From the NCBI GenBank assembly GCA_963556495.2, contig OY747702.1, positions 43,793,180-43,857,179 on the forward strand: a DNA stretch of 64,000 bases, in the 5' to 3' direction. Positions within the stretch are counted from its first letter, which is position 1, and each line of letters begins with the position of its first letter. Position numbers and translations under genes: made by a program. Below are positions 35,100 to 44,720 of this stretch, piece by piece. The stretch comes from Valencia hispanica (lineage: Eukaryota > Chordata > Actinopteri > Cyprinodontiformes > Valenciidae). The notes below the pieces were generated by a model. The model was not told the origin of the DNA. It did no database searches and was given only the letters and a program-made list of their open reading frames with translations.

Positions 35100-35508
35100 T
35101 TGAGCTCCACGCCAAAGATGGGGACTCGAGTGCAGCTTAAGTCGCACACACAGTGACTTCAAGCTTGACTTGAGACTCGTCCTTGAAAGACTTCAGACTC
35201 GACTCGGACTCGAGTGCGACTTAAGTCGCACACACAGTGACTTCAGACTTGACTTGAGACTCGAGCTGCGGGACTCGTGAACAGTGTTTATTTTTAGGAA
35301 ACAACTGGTCAGTGTTTTCCACACATAGACGAATCTGTGGCGGTGCACCATAGATTAAACTCCGACCGCCACAGATTCAACACCGACCAAAAAAAATAAT
35401 AAAAGTCAACACGACCGTCACAATTGCGTTTCGTTTTTCTTTTTTACGCTATTTAAAACATGCAGCAACCTTTCTCTGCTCTCTCTTCGTCTCTCTGTCA
35501 CTCATGCG

Positions 35509-35516
<8 letters not shown>

Positions 35517-35603
<87 letters not shown>

Positions 35604-35646
35604 CACACGCACACTCACACACACACACACACACGCACACACACAC
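35517..35646. repeat. (CT)n-(CA)n compound microsatellite
   Basis: A CT tract (35517-35541) passes directly into a CA tract with a few CTACAC and CGCAC interruptions. Confidence 0.97.
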
Positions 35647-36281
35647 AGCCCCTATCCTCCGTGCACACCACGTCTGTCTGGATCACCAGTGGAAGACGTG
35701 GCCTATTTGGTGCAGAGAAGGCGGCTGGCGAAATGTTGGTATCTCAAGAACACTTTTAAAACACAATCACAGATTAAAAGTGCTATAAGATATTTTATAC
35801 TCTGAATACAATAGTTTCAGTATGTTGGTCTTACTGTAGGTCCCGACCCTTAGCAAACAAGAGATTACGTCTTCTTTAGAAAGTTACTATAGTCGGAAGT
35901 TTACGGTAAAATATAGGGTGTTAAAATTAATGTAATACAGTCTGTGTAAACAATTATCAACTTTTTTTATTAACTTTTATTACTTATTTATTTATTTATT
36001 TATTACTTATTAACCTTTAGGAATTAGGATATCCCTTTAGGAATCCTTGGTCTGTACTGTACTGTGTGTTCATGCTACAAGGCAAAATACAGATATTAAC
36101 TTAAGAGTAAAGCATTCATAGTGTTTTGGTCATGTTCAATCAAAGCTGAAATGCTAAGAGATAAAGGAGTCTTAATAACATATTACATGCTTTGAATTCC
36201 TTATATATAGCTATGCAGTGTTGGATGGGTCGCTGTAGGTGATTGTGCAACACTTTTAACCTGAGACTTAATATAATAAAG

Positions 36282-36546
36282 AGACTTGAGACTTGACTTG
36301 GACTCTAGCTCAAAGACTTGAGACTCAACTTGGACTCTAGCTCAGAGACTTGAGACTCAACTTGGACTCTAGCTCAAAGACTTGAGACTCAACTTGGACT
36401 CTAGCTCAGAGACTTGAGACTCAACTTGGACTCAAGCTCAGAGACTTGAGACTCAATTTGGACTCTAGCTCAAAGACTTGAGACTCAACTTGGACTCTAG
36501 CTCAGAGACTTGAGACTCAACTTGGACTCTAGCTCAGAGACTTGTG
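36282..36546. repeat. 32-bp minisatellite, eight units
   Basis: The unit AGACTTGAGACTCAACTTGG plus ACTCTAGCTCAR repeats eight times with few changes and ends in a partial unit. The last position alternates A or G (A,G,A,G,G,A,G,G), suggesting 64-bp dimers among the first units. It is inside the hAT element ending at 36556. Confidence 0.95.
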
Positions 36547-36925
36547 AGCATCTCTGCTCCACGCTAACAAACTTTTCAAACCCCGCTAAAGAAAAGAATC
36601 CCCACAGCATGATACTGCCACCACCGTGCTTTACTATGGGGACTTTTCTGTTATACTTCCAGTTAAATTACTTCTACTTTGCTCAGTTTTGTTCTGTTGT
36701 TATCTACTTTTTCCATGTGTTTGATGTGTCCCCCATGTGTCAAGTTTAAACTTTGCTGCAAACCACCTGAGCTGTGGCTCTCTGCAGCTCCTCTAGTGTT
36801 ACCATGGCCCTGTAAGCTGTTTATTTGATTACTGCTCTCCTCATCTGGTGAATGATGATGGGTTGGTAGGACTGCAGTTCTGCCAAACTGTTTGTCAAAT
36901 TATGACTGATACAGGGAACTGAACA

Positions 36926-38230
36926 GAAATAAAGACAGCAGATCATGATTGGAAAAAATCTAAAGGAAATATAAACATTCAGGAAGAGGAACACAACAAT
37001 ATACTATGAAAATACACCAAAAAGGAAAAACCTGTTATGGCAGAAACTATGAAGCTTAAATGACCTTTGAGTCATTTAAGCTTTGAATCAAACCAAATGC
37101 CAAAAAACCCAAACACCCAACAATTGTGACACTTTCACGCAAATTCACGTCAACTCAAAATAACAATTGTACAAGAGAGAAAAATCTAAAAAAGTGTAAG
37201 ATCCCATCAGTAATAGTGAGAATTTTGCTGTTTGCCTTATTAAAATCCCTATTTTATTTCAGTTGTCTGAGCTGTCAATTACATTGACTGAATGTAATTA
37301 TCAGAACTTAAATTAGAAATGCTTGGAAATGTAATGTTTATTTAGGATAGAACGCAAAATAATAAACCAAGATAAAGTCACAGATGGTACAGAATATCTA
37401 CATAAGCTGTGACACCCTTTGGTGATATTATCAGTTAGGTGAATTAATCAGCTTGTTTGTCTGCAGTTTTTTAGTCATCTCAAAGGTCTCCTTGTCCCTT
37501 CTCACTCACTGTGATGGATTAATAACAAGAAATGCTCCAATGTCCCTGCGCTCTTCTGTCTTTTTAGCAGAAGTGGCAAAATGTAAAATCCATCTTTCAT
37601 TTGGAGTACAAATGGTACCTTTGACAGCCAGTGTCAAAAGCATGCAAAGGGTATATTAATAAGCGATTGGAGAAGCACACTGGAGGGATAACCTCAGCAA
37701 GGCCTTAAACTTAATGGTAATCTTCGTCATGAATTTTTCAACTCCTCATTAAGGGTTTTAGTCATTAAATGTGCATTTGTTTGAGCTTTGCTTTGTGAAA
37801 AGGCTGACAAATATGCAAATGGTAATGAAACTGCTGCACATCCACAGAGCACATTTGCAAAAAGAGCTAGTGGCCAGCGGGTAGTTTGATAAATGCTGCC
37901 TCGGGCAAAACTGGGAGATATTTGTTGTTGCCTGAAGCCATAAGTTGAAATCAGTAGCGTTCCAAAATCCCTGAAAACACTAAATGAAATTCTGATTTTC
38001 TGTAAAGGTGTAAGGAATAAACAAGTGTAAGGACAGCAACCAAAATTTGTTTAATCCTCAAACTTCTCCTCTTATGAGGCGAGAAGAAACCTCCCACAGG
38101 TATGAATTAGGTGACCTTAATTTCCCCCTTTTTTTCCACAGTCTAAACATTATCTCCTGCAGTTTCTGGGAAGTAAACGAGGTGCAAATTTGGTTCATCG
38201 TGCTCTGCTGTAGAGAAAAAGTATATATTT
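36926..38230. other. Unannotated; one hairpin, possible conserved block
   Basis: AT-rich sequence with a 13-bp inverted repeat AAGCTTAAATGAC (37052-37064) and its exact inverse (37071-37083). Bases 37690-37880 lack simple repeats and have homeodomain-like TAAT cores. This is only a candidate for non-coding conservation. Confidence 0.35.
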
Positions 38231-38317
38231 ATATTTGCTAGGGATGTACCGATATGAAAATTTGGGTGGATACCGATGTCCGATATTTATCCCGCTGTTT
38301 TGGCCGATAACCGATAC

Positions 38318-39845
38318 GCACTGTTGTGTTTGGATTTCTCATAAGATGAACTGAACAGACTTTTGGATGTCTGGGAGCTATTTCAAAGATGGACTGAGCA
38401 GACCACATTTCCCAGCAATCCTAGCAGTGACCCCCAACACACTCCTATTGGTCCGTGACCACCCACGGTGACATCAGCGATGACATCACGGCCAAAGGGG
38501 GCTATAAGAGTAGTCGCACCCATTTTGAATTGTTCTCCAACTGGAAGTTCTTGGATGAACTACTGCTGAACAGAGGACATCTCACCGGTGAAGATTCTCT
38601 TTTGTTCTGACCCGCTGGACCGGGGAAGAACTCGCTTCGAAGTGCTCATACGGTTTGTGTATCTTGTGTGAGCTATATTAGAACTGTTCCCAGACAGTTC
38701 GTTAGACGTCGACCTACAGGCCATCCAGCCTGCCTTTGGGCCACACGGTCCTTAAAATCCTGTACAGGTTTTTTTTATAACTCTTCCTTTTCTTGCTCAA
38801 CTACGGACACAATTCGCTCTCCTCCTAGTGGACTGGACCTCCTCCAAAGCAAAGTAGGACTGAACCGGTTCATTTATACTAATAATGTGTCTGGGCATAG
38901 ATAAACAGAGAAAATAGAGTTTTAACGAGTTAGATCTTTTTCATTGTTGGTTAAAGTGTTTTTAAGCGCTGTACCTGTTTGCTCATTTTTGCGTCGTCGC
39001 ACGTATAAGTCTGAGCTGTGAAATTGCTGTCTTTGAAACTGTCTGTTTTATCCTGAGCAGATCACGCCTTTCTTGTTTACAGCCTCTTGTTTTCCCTCTC
39101 TCTCTCTTTCTCTCTCTCTCTCCCTCCCTGATAACTCCATTGGCAGTCGGGCTCGGTCCGGCCTGCGTTACCTGGTCTTAGCTGAAAAGTTTAACTCCAT
39201 TGTCTTTAGTCTGTCGCTAAAGCAGAGGCCTACCACATGGACGCTTCCCCGATGTGCTCCTTTAGCCAAAGCTAGTTTTATGATTCTTTCTTAGACTCCA
39301 TGTGCTGTCCTCCATCTTGGCACAGAGCTGAGATTTATGACTTTGTCTCCTAGGCTATCTGTGATTTGGGCTCCTTGGAGTGAGGGCCCCTCTCCTTTTC
39401 TGACCCGAACCTCAGCTTTCTCACTGATTTCATTTCATGTTAATTGTGTTTAATATTCACCTATTATTATTGTCTAAGATCTGTAGTAATTTTTGCATGC
39501 TTTAGAATAGATGGGATTTTCTATTTTCTAAATAAAGTTCCCTTAACTTAAAGAGAAGTTGTCTGGGATTACTTGGAGTGATGCCTACAATTAATGTCCA
39601 CAGCGTAAGAACGTATTCCTTCATCTATTGTTTAATTATCTCAGCCTTGTCAGGCTGGTAATCATAAACATAAACTGAGACTGAACAACTTGGCTATATA
39701 TATAAATGTTCCTGGAATCCAACAGGATGGTGCCCCTAAACTTGGTAATTTTTACATAAAATTATTATTCTTATTAATAATTGCCCTAAGCAATTATTCA
39801 TAATTATTCATAGCCAAATCCTACCTATCTGCGGCACAACAGCAC
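38318..39845 (+). mobile_element. Solo long terminal repeat, 1.52 kb
   Basis: The body at 38322-39841 begins TGTTGTG and ends CACAACA, the inverted TG...CA ends expected of a retroviral or Gypsy-type LTR. It is bracketed by GCAC on both sides (38318-38321 and 39842-39845), a 4-bp TSD. A TATA-like CTATAAGAG lies near 38502 and an AATAAAG polyadenylation signal near 39531, giving plus orientation. No gag, pol or env sequence flanks it, so the internal region was lost by LTR-LTR recombination. It is long for an LTR. The host family (endogenous retrovirus or Gypsy) cannot be settled. Small open frames inside (38668-38904, 39073-39294) are not genes. Confidence 0.8.
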
Positions 39846-40002
39846 CGATATGGTATACGGTATATTTCCTTACACTTTCGACGCCACGGAAAATCAACCA
39901 CACCATCTACATCGCTTCTCTGCTTGAGTTAAACACTCCCACATTCTTGTGCTGCATCACTATCGCTGTCACATGACCAAACAAACACTACATGGATAAC
40001 AC

Positions 40003-40016
40003 CCCCCCCCCCCCCG
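40003..40016. repeat. Poly-C run
   Basis: A run of about 14 cytosines inside the right half of the hAT element. Its length may be unreliable in assembly. Confidence 0.9.
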
Positions 40017-40479
40017 AAACACAGACAGAAACGTGAAAAAGATGGAAATAAATAAACATCGGTTGTTAATATCGGCCCTTTGTTACTTATCAGACCAATG
40101 CCGATATGTTAAAAAACGCCTAACATCGGCCGATACCGATGTTGATGCCGATATATCGTGCATCCCTAATATTTGCATTATGCTGGCAAGCTGCATTGCT
40201 CACCACATTACATGATTCTATTAACTCACCCCTTCATCCGCAACATTGTATACGTACGAATAGTTTGGTTGAAAAAAAACATGAAAAAAACAAGGACATT
40301 TTCTGCCCTGTCACATACAGTACTGTGAAAAAGTTTTAGGCAGGTGTGTAAAAATGCTGTTAACAAAGAATGCTTTCAAAAATGGAAGTGTTAATTATTT
40401 ATTTTCATCAATCAACAAAATGCAGTGAATGAACAAAAGAGAAATCTAAATCAATTTGGTGTGACCACCCTTTGCCTTC

Positions 40480-41440
40480 AAAACACCATCAATTCTTCTA
40501 GGTACACTTGCAGACAGTTTTTGAAGCAACTCGGCTGGTAGGTTGTTCCAAACATCTGGGAGAACTAACCACAGATCTTCTGTGGATGTAGCCTCCCTCA
40601 CATCATTCTGTCTCTTCATGTAATCCCAGACACACTTGATGGTGTTTAGTTAAGGGCTCTGTGGGGACTTCTTCCAAGACTTCTTGTTCTTCTTTACGCT
40701 AAAGATAGTTCCCAATGACTTTGGCTATAAGTTTGGGGTCGTTGTCCTCCTGCAGAATACATTTTGGGCCAATCATACATCTCCCAGATGGTATTACATG
40801 ATGGATAAGTATCTGCCTGTATTTCCCAGCATTGGGAACACCATTCATCCTGACCAAATCTCCAACTTCATTTGCAGAAATGCAGCCCCAAATGTTCAAG
40901 GAACCTTCAACATGCTTCACTGTTGCCAGCAGACACTCAGTATTGTATCGCTCTCCTTCTGCTAAAGCCAAATATTTCAAATTGTGACTCATCAGTCTAG
41001 AGCACCTGCTACCATTGTTCTGCACCCCAGTTCCTATGTTTTGTGCATCCTTCAGTCGCTTGGCCTTTTTTCCATGTCGGGGGTAGGGCTTTTTGGATGC
41101 AACTCTTCCATGAAGACCACTTCTGGCCAGACTTCCCCAGACAGTAGATAGGTGTACCTGGGTCTCACTGGTTTCTGCCATTTCTGTGCTGATTGCACTG
41201 CTGGACATCTTCCGATTTCGAAGGGTAAAAAGCTTGTTGTCTCTTTTTATCTTCATCTTTCAAGTTTCCTTGGCCGACCATTCTGTCTATGATCCTCAAC
41301 GTTGCCCGTTTCTTTGTGCTTCTTCAAAAGAGCTTAAACAGCACATCTCGAAACCCAAGTCTGCTTTGAAATCTTTGTCTGGGAGATACCTTGCTGATGC
41401 ATTATAACTACCTTGTCTTGTTGCTGGGCTCAATCTTGCC
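40480..41440 (-). pseudogene. Tc1 transposase pseudogene
   Basis: This DDE transposase remnant belongs to the Tc1 element above. The longest open part (41256-40699, 185 codons) covers the second helix-turn-helix region (SLARSGLHGRVASKKPYPRH) and much of the catalytic core. Recognisable parts are GERYNTECLLATVKHVEGSL, NIWGCISANEVGDLVRMNG and LQEDNDPKLIAKVIGNYL, the last holding the second catalytic aspartate. Where the family normally has SDES around the first catalytic aspartate, this copy reads LMSHNLKYLALAEG, so that aspartate is lost. A stop follows NYL, after which about 70 codons of C-terminal sequence (ending in 'CLGLHEETE'-like text) continue towards 40480. The N-terminal domain upstream of 41256 is frameshifted. 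Inactive. Confidence 0.88.
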
Positions 41441-41732
41441 ATGACATGAAACTATCTTCCAAAACCTCACCTTGGTAGCATAGTTTGGCTGTTCCTCAAT
41501 CAGTTTTAACCCTCCTATACAGCTGTTTCTGTTTCAGTGAATGACTGTGTTTCAACCTACGTGTGACATTGATGATCATTAGCAATTGTTTGCTTAAATT
41601 GGTTGATCATACAACTTACTATAATCCTACCAGTCCCTGACTTTGTGCAAGTGTACCTATAAGAATGTATGCTGGTTTTGAAGGCAAAAGGTAGTAACAC
41701 CAAATATTGATTTGGTTTAGATCCTTCTTTTG

Positions 41733-42732
41733 TGTGCCCACTTTTTTTTTTTTTGTTTGTTTTTTTACATGTCCTGTTTGGCAGTGTGGAGCTCATCAGA
41801 ATTGGTGTCTGAGTACCAAGTAGAAGCCCAACAGATTTACTTTCACAAGCGGAGCAGTACAGCTTTTGCTATAATACTCCACTTGATATATGTGTGAAAA
41901 ATCTTTATTATGAATTGTTGGGGTTTTTATTTCCTGATGTTATGGACACGGAGATGGAAAATTAAGGAGAAGAAAGAAGGAAGATGAAGAAGAGAGGTAG
42001 GAAACAAAAAGTCAAGAGAGAGGGTGAGTTGAAAATACAAGAGAGGAAGGGGAACAAAGAAAACACAGGAAGACATTGAAGTCTGCCTCCATACCCACAG
42101 GACGGCAGAGAGACGGAAAAAACAAAACAAAACACGAAAAAGGAACATCGACAAAACAAACCAAACATTGTGAACTAAGAATTACACAACCACATCACAC
42201 AAAAATAGATATAAAAATACAGCAACAATGTCACAGAAAAACTCATGGTACCGATTAATCAAGCTCTAGTAATGATAACCTCAGCCCAAGAATATATCTG
42301 TAAACACCAGAGACCCCACATCTATGTGTGTGTGTTAGCATGCTGGTGCATAAAAGGTTTCTCCATAAGAGTGTTCGATAGCTGGTGTGAGCAGGCATCA
42401 ATCCGTCTCCCAGGAATCGATGCAGACATGAAGGAGATTGGAGCAAAGACGTCCAAAGGACCCCCACTGCCCCAAGCGGACCCGGGCGGGGCCGACCGCA
42501 TCCCCCAAGAGTGGAGCAAAGGAGAACCCCATGGGAACATCCAGCGGCCACTTTGCAGGGGCCCGGGGGGCAGCAGTGACGAGCCCACGGGCCCCGCTGG
42601 CTAACCGGCCGCGCCAGGGCGGGCCGGTCAATAGACCGGGAGAGCCGGGGCCCAGGGGCACCCCACCCCCCAGCAGGGACCAGACAAGGGACCGGCCAAC
42701 GAGGGGCCCCCGGCACTGCAGTGTGCTCACTT
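41733..42732 (-). mobile_element. L1-like LINE 3' end, copy 1, 11-bp TSD
   Basis: A retroposed segment lies at about 41743-42721, minus sense, with a poly-A tail seen as poly-T at 41742-41754. It is flanked by TGTGCCCACTT (41733-41743) and TGTGCTCACTT (42722-42732), an 11-bp TSD with one difference. The sense 5' portion (42720-42430) is very GC-rich with G/C runs. The 3' portion is AT-rich and ends in an AATAAAGA signal. I recognise this layout as the 3' UTR of a fish L1-clade LINE, with moderate certainty. The 160-codon minus frame at 42255-42737 is low-complexity and not a gene. Confidence 0.75.
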
Positions 42733-42837
42733 AGCATTTTGTAAATTGATCAAAATAAACAATCATATATATTTCTGAAAGCATTTTTTGTTTATATAAT
42801 TTTACAACTTTTGCACAGTACTGTACATAAGTAGAGT

Positions 42838-42990
42838 TTAACCCCAAATTATTCGTATCCCTGGCATATTTAGATCAAATCTTATTTTCATTGAACCAAT
42901 AAATAAAGCATCAACAATGTTTCTGTATTCTATGGGCTGTGAAATATAAAATAAATACAACAGCATTAATGTAAGTACAGTCTCATCTCT
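42838..42990. mobile_element. Tc1-like terminal fragment (weak)
   Basis: 'taaccccaaattattcgtat' then 'ccctggcatatttagatcaa' resembles the end of a different fish Tc1 lineage. Only one end is seen. Confidence 0.4.
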
Positions 42991-43819
42991 AAACTTTTAA
43001 CCTTTTGGGAATTTCCTCTTATTTTTCTCACTGAGCTCTGTGCAAACTCCTGACTGGTAGTGTGTCAACATTTACACGCTAGCGTAACTTAATTTCGCAC
43101 TCTGCTTCCCAAAAAAATTCAAAACCCATCTTAGGTAGTTAATACGGCAAAGAAGGGAACTGCTTATGTAAAGAACATTTTTAACAGGATCTGAACCAGA
43201 GGGCATTACACGAAGGGGTGCAGCAGGGAGAACTGGGTTGTGTTTGGCACAGCTGAAGTGGTAGGTTTGCCTTATCTCACAATGTGTGTATGAAGCCGTT
43301 TTCTGGAACTGCTGTCGTCTGAGTTGAAGCCAAAACCTCCCACCTGCTACCAAGGTACAACAAGGTTGTAGCTGCACAGCTCTGTGAAGATAACATTTAA
43401 ATGCCTGCCACTAAATTAGGTCCTGTGGTATGATGTGTCTGTTTGTTTAAATTGTGGGTGTTGGTGTCCTTGTCAATAGATCTTACAGTGTGTAGAGTCA
43501 GCAAGTGTGCTGATCCCAGTTGTAAAAACAAAACTTTGTCGCGATGGTTCCACATCATAACAACTGTCTAAAAGTAAAAAAAGTAAAATCAAAAATCCTT
43601 TCAGCTGCACAGCATCCAAAACCAGAAGAAAATAATTCTCGAAACATGCAAAGATTCCACCCCAAAAAAAAGATTACTAAAAGTCTACAAACAGAACCAA
43701 TCAATCAAAATTAACATAGCAGAGCTGCTCCAACATGCTGCCACCATGAACGGCATCATTCCAGTACGACAAAAACTCTAAGTATGTAGCTAGAGTTATA
43801 ATCACATGGTTAGCTCTAA
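42991..43819. other. No recognised feature
   Basis: AT-rich sequence. A 101-codon minus-strand frame at 43072-43377 has no recognised motif. Confidence 0.45.
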
Positions 43820-44720
43820 GACCTTTATTGTGTTAGAATGGCCTAGTCAAAGCCTAGGCCTGTGGCAATACTTGCAGATGCTCTCCATCCAGTCTATCTG
43901 AGCTTGAGTTGTTTTCTAAAGAAGAATGAACTAATTCTATTGTAAACATGATTCATGTCGGATTACCAAATAATTGTTGGGGCGTTGTCTTTTTTTCCCT
44001 CCGGCCTGCTCAATCTTATAGCTAGACAGTAAAAGCATCTTAAATATTCTTTCTATGCCTTAGTTTATTTCATTACTATAGATAAGTAATTAAAAGCAGG
44101 TCATGTAGTGGGACTATTTAATTAAATTAGAATTTTACAAATTACTCCCTGTCTTAGCATGAGTAGCATCCAGGACAGTATGGTTAAATAATTATGTTTC
44201 TGAAAGAGATGTGTTAGATCGCAGGATTGCAGATGTCAGCATGTTATCTATAAGTACACAACATATTCCACGCTTCCGGCATCTGACATCTGACCAGTAT
44301 AAAGAACTTACAGGACAAATGAGGATGACTGGTCTTAAGAACGAAGAGCTAATGTAGATAAGAGATAATAGTCTAAAACTATATGTTTTAGAACTGACGT
44401 GTTGACAGGTTACAGTGATGCAAACGGCTTTGTACACACTGTGCCTCCGTGTTGATCAACATGCTGTATTAAATCCTTGAAATGCAAGTAGGACATCAGT
44501 CTCATCCTTGTTTAAGACATGTTTTTTTTCCATATGGATGTAAAAGGTTATGAAGACTGTTATTTCTAAAAAAAACACCTACAGTAACTGAGTCTACATC
44601 ACGATTATGCACCACTTTGTGTTGATCTATCCTGAAATCTGAATTAAATAGATTGAAGTTTAAGGTTGTAACATGACAAAATTTAAGAGTTCAAGGGGTT
44701 TGAATAATTTGCAAGCCGTT
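43820..44720 (+). mobile_element. Tc1-like fragments separated by foreign sequence
   Basis: Bases 43830-43932 match the C-terminal transposase region of a fish Tc1 ('gtgttagaatggcctagtca', 'gatgctctccatccagtc', 'tctgagcttgagttgttttc'). Bases 44540-44710 match its 3' non-coding end ('caccactttgtgttgatcta', 'ggttgtaacatgacaaaatt', 'agttcaaggggtttgaata'). The 600 bp between them is not Tc1. It holds a TATAAAG at about 44296 and an ATTAAA near 44468 and might be a solo LTR starting TGTTGGGG at 43976, but matching ends and a TSD were not found. Confidence 0.65.

Larger units (their letters stand above)
35105..36564. mobile_element. 1.44-kb non-autonomous hAT element carrying minisatellites
   Basis: The body at 35113-36556 starts CAAAGATG and ends CATCTCTG (short imperfect inverted repeat), bracketed by the octamer CTCCACGC at 35105-35112 and 36557-36564. 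That gives an exact 8-bp TSD within the host Tc1. Near both ends lie repeats of an 'gacttgagactcg'-type unit: two 85-bp-spaced copies at 35123-35280 and a 32-bp array at 36282-36546. The interior contains a second hAT-like start (CAGTGTTTTCCACACATAGA at 35310) and a long (CT)n(CA)n tract. No transposase frame. Confidence 0.7.
34195..36925 (-). mobile_element. Tc1-like element interrupted by two insertions
   Basis: The left part (34195-34703) starts with a Tc1 terminal-type sequence ('cccttgaacttttccacac') and continues with reverse-complement transposase landmarks such as 'cttggtcagattggatggag' and 'aggttttcttttagaactg'. The text resumes at 35098 (TATTGAGCTCCAC), is cut again at 35113 and resumes at 36565 with 'gctaaagaaaagaatccccac', 'agcatgatactgccaccacc' and 'ctgtggctctctgcagctc'. 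The interrupted pieces join in correct Tc1 order, so the insertions at 34706-35097 and 35113-36556 are younger than the Tc1 copy. The transposase is broken by stops. Confidence 0.8.
38231..40176. mobile_element. hAT element split by a solo LTR, 8-bp TSD
   Basis: The left end TAGGGATGTACCGATATG (38239) and right end, inverse, TAGGGATGCACGATATATCG (40168 leftward) are inverted repeats. They are flanked by the exact octamer ATATTTGC at 38231-38238 and 40169-40176. Many 'ccgatat' and 'ggccgata' units lie at both ends, as in a known fish hAT family. Removing the 1.52-kb LTR and one GCAC leaves about 406 bp of hAT sequence (38239-38321 plus 39846-40168) that reads continuously. No transposase. Confidence 0.9.
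40316..42825 (-). mobile_element. Tc1-like transposon split by an L1-like insert
   Basis: The body at 40318-42823 has inverted ends CAGTACTGTGAAAAAGTTTT and, inverse, CAGTACTGTGCAAAAGTTGT, with TA on both sides (40316-40317 and 42824-42825). Removing the insert at 41743-42721 and one TSD leaves about 1.5 kb, the normal Tc1 size. The transposase remnant runs on the minus strand. The right-hand piece after the insert (42733-42823) continues the Tc1 non-coding terminus without loss. Confidence 0.9.

Noticed and set aside
35449..35788. Histidine-threonine and cysteine-valine repeat proteins
   Set aside because: Artefacts of the (CT)n(CA)n microsatellite.
36282..36546. Possible CRISPR-like array
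   Set aside because: Units are contiguous 32-bp tandem repeats with no unique spacers, inside a hAT element of a vertebrate genome.
38668..39294. Small open frames inside the solo LTR as retroviral genes
   Set aside because: They are short, lie within the LTR itself and show no gag, pol or env motif.
42255..42737. 160-codon minus-strand and 119-codon plus-strand frames in GC-rich DNA
   Set aside because: They lie in the 3' UTR-like part of a retroposed LINE, and multiple frames are open because the sequence is GC-rich and poor in stop codons.
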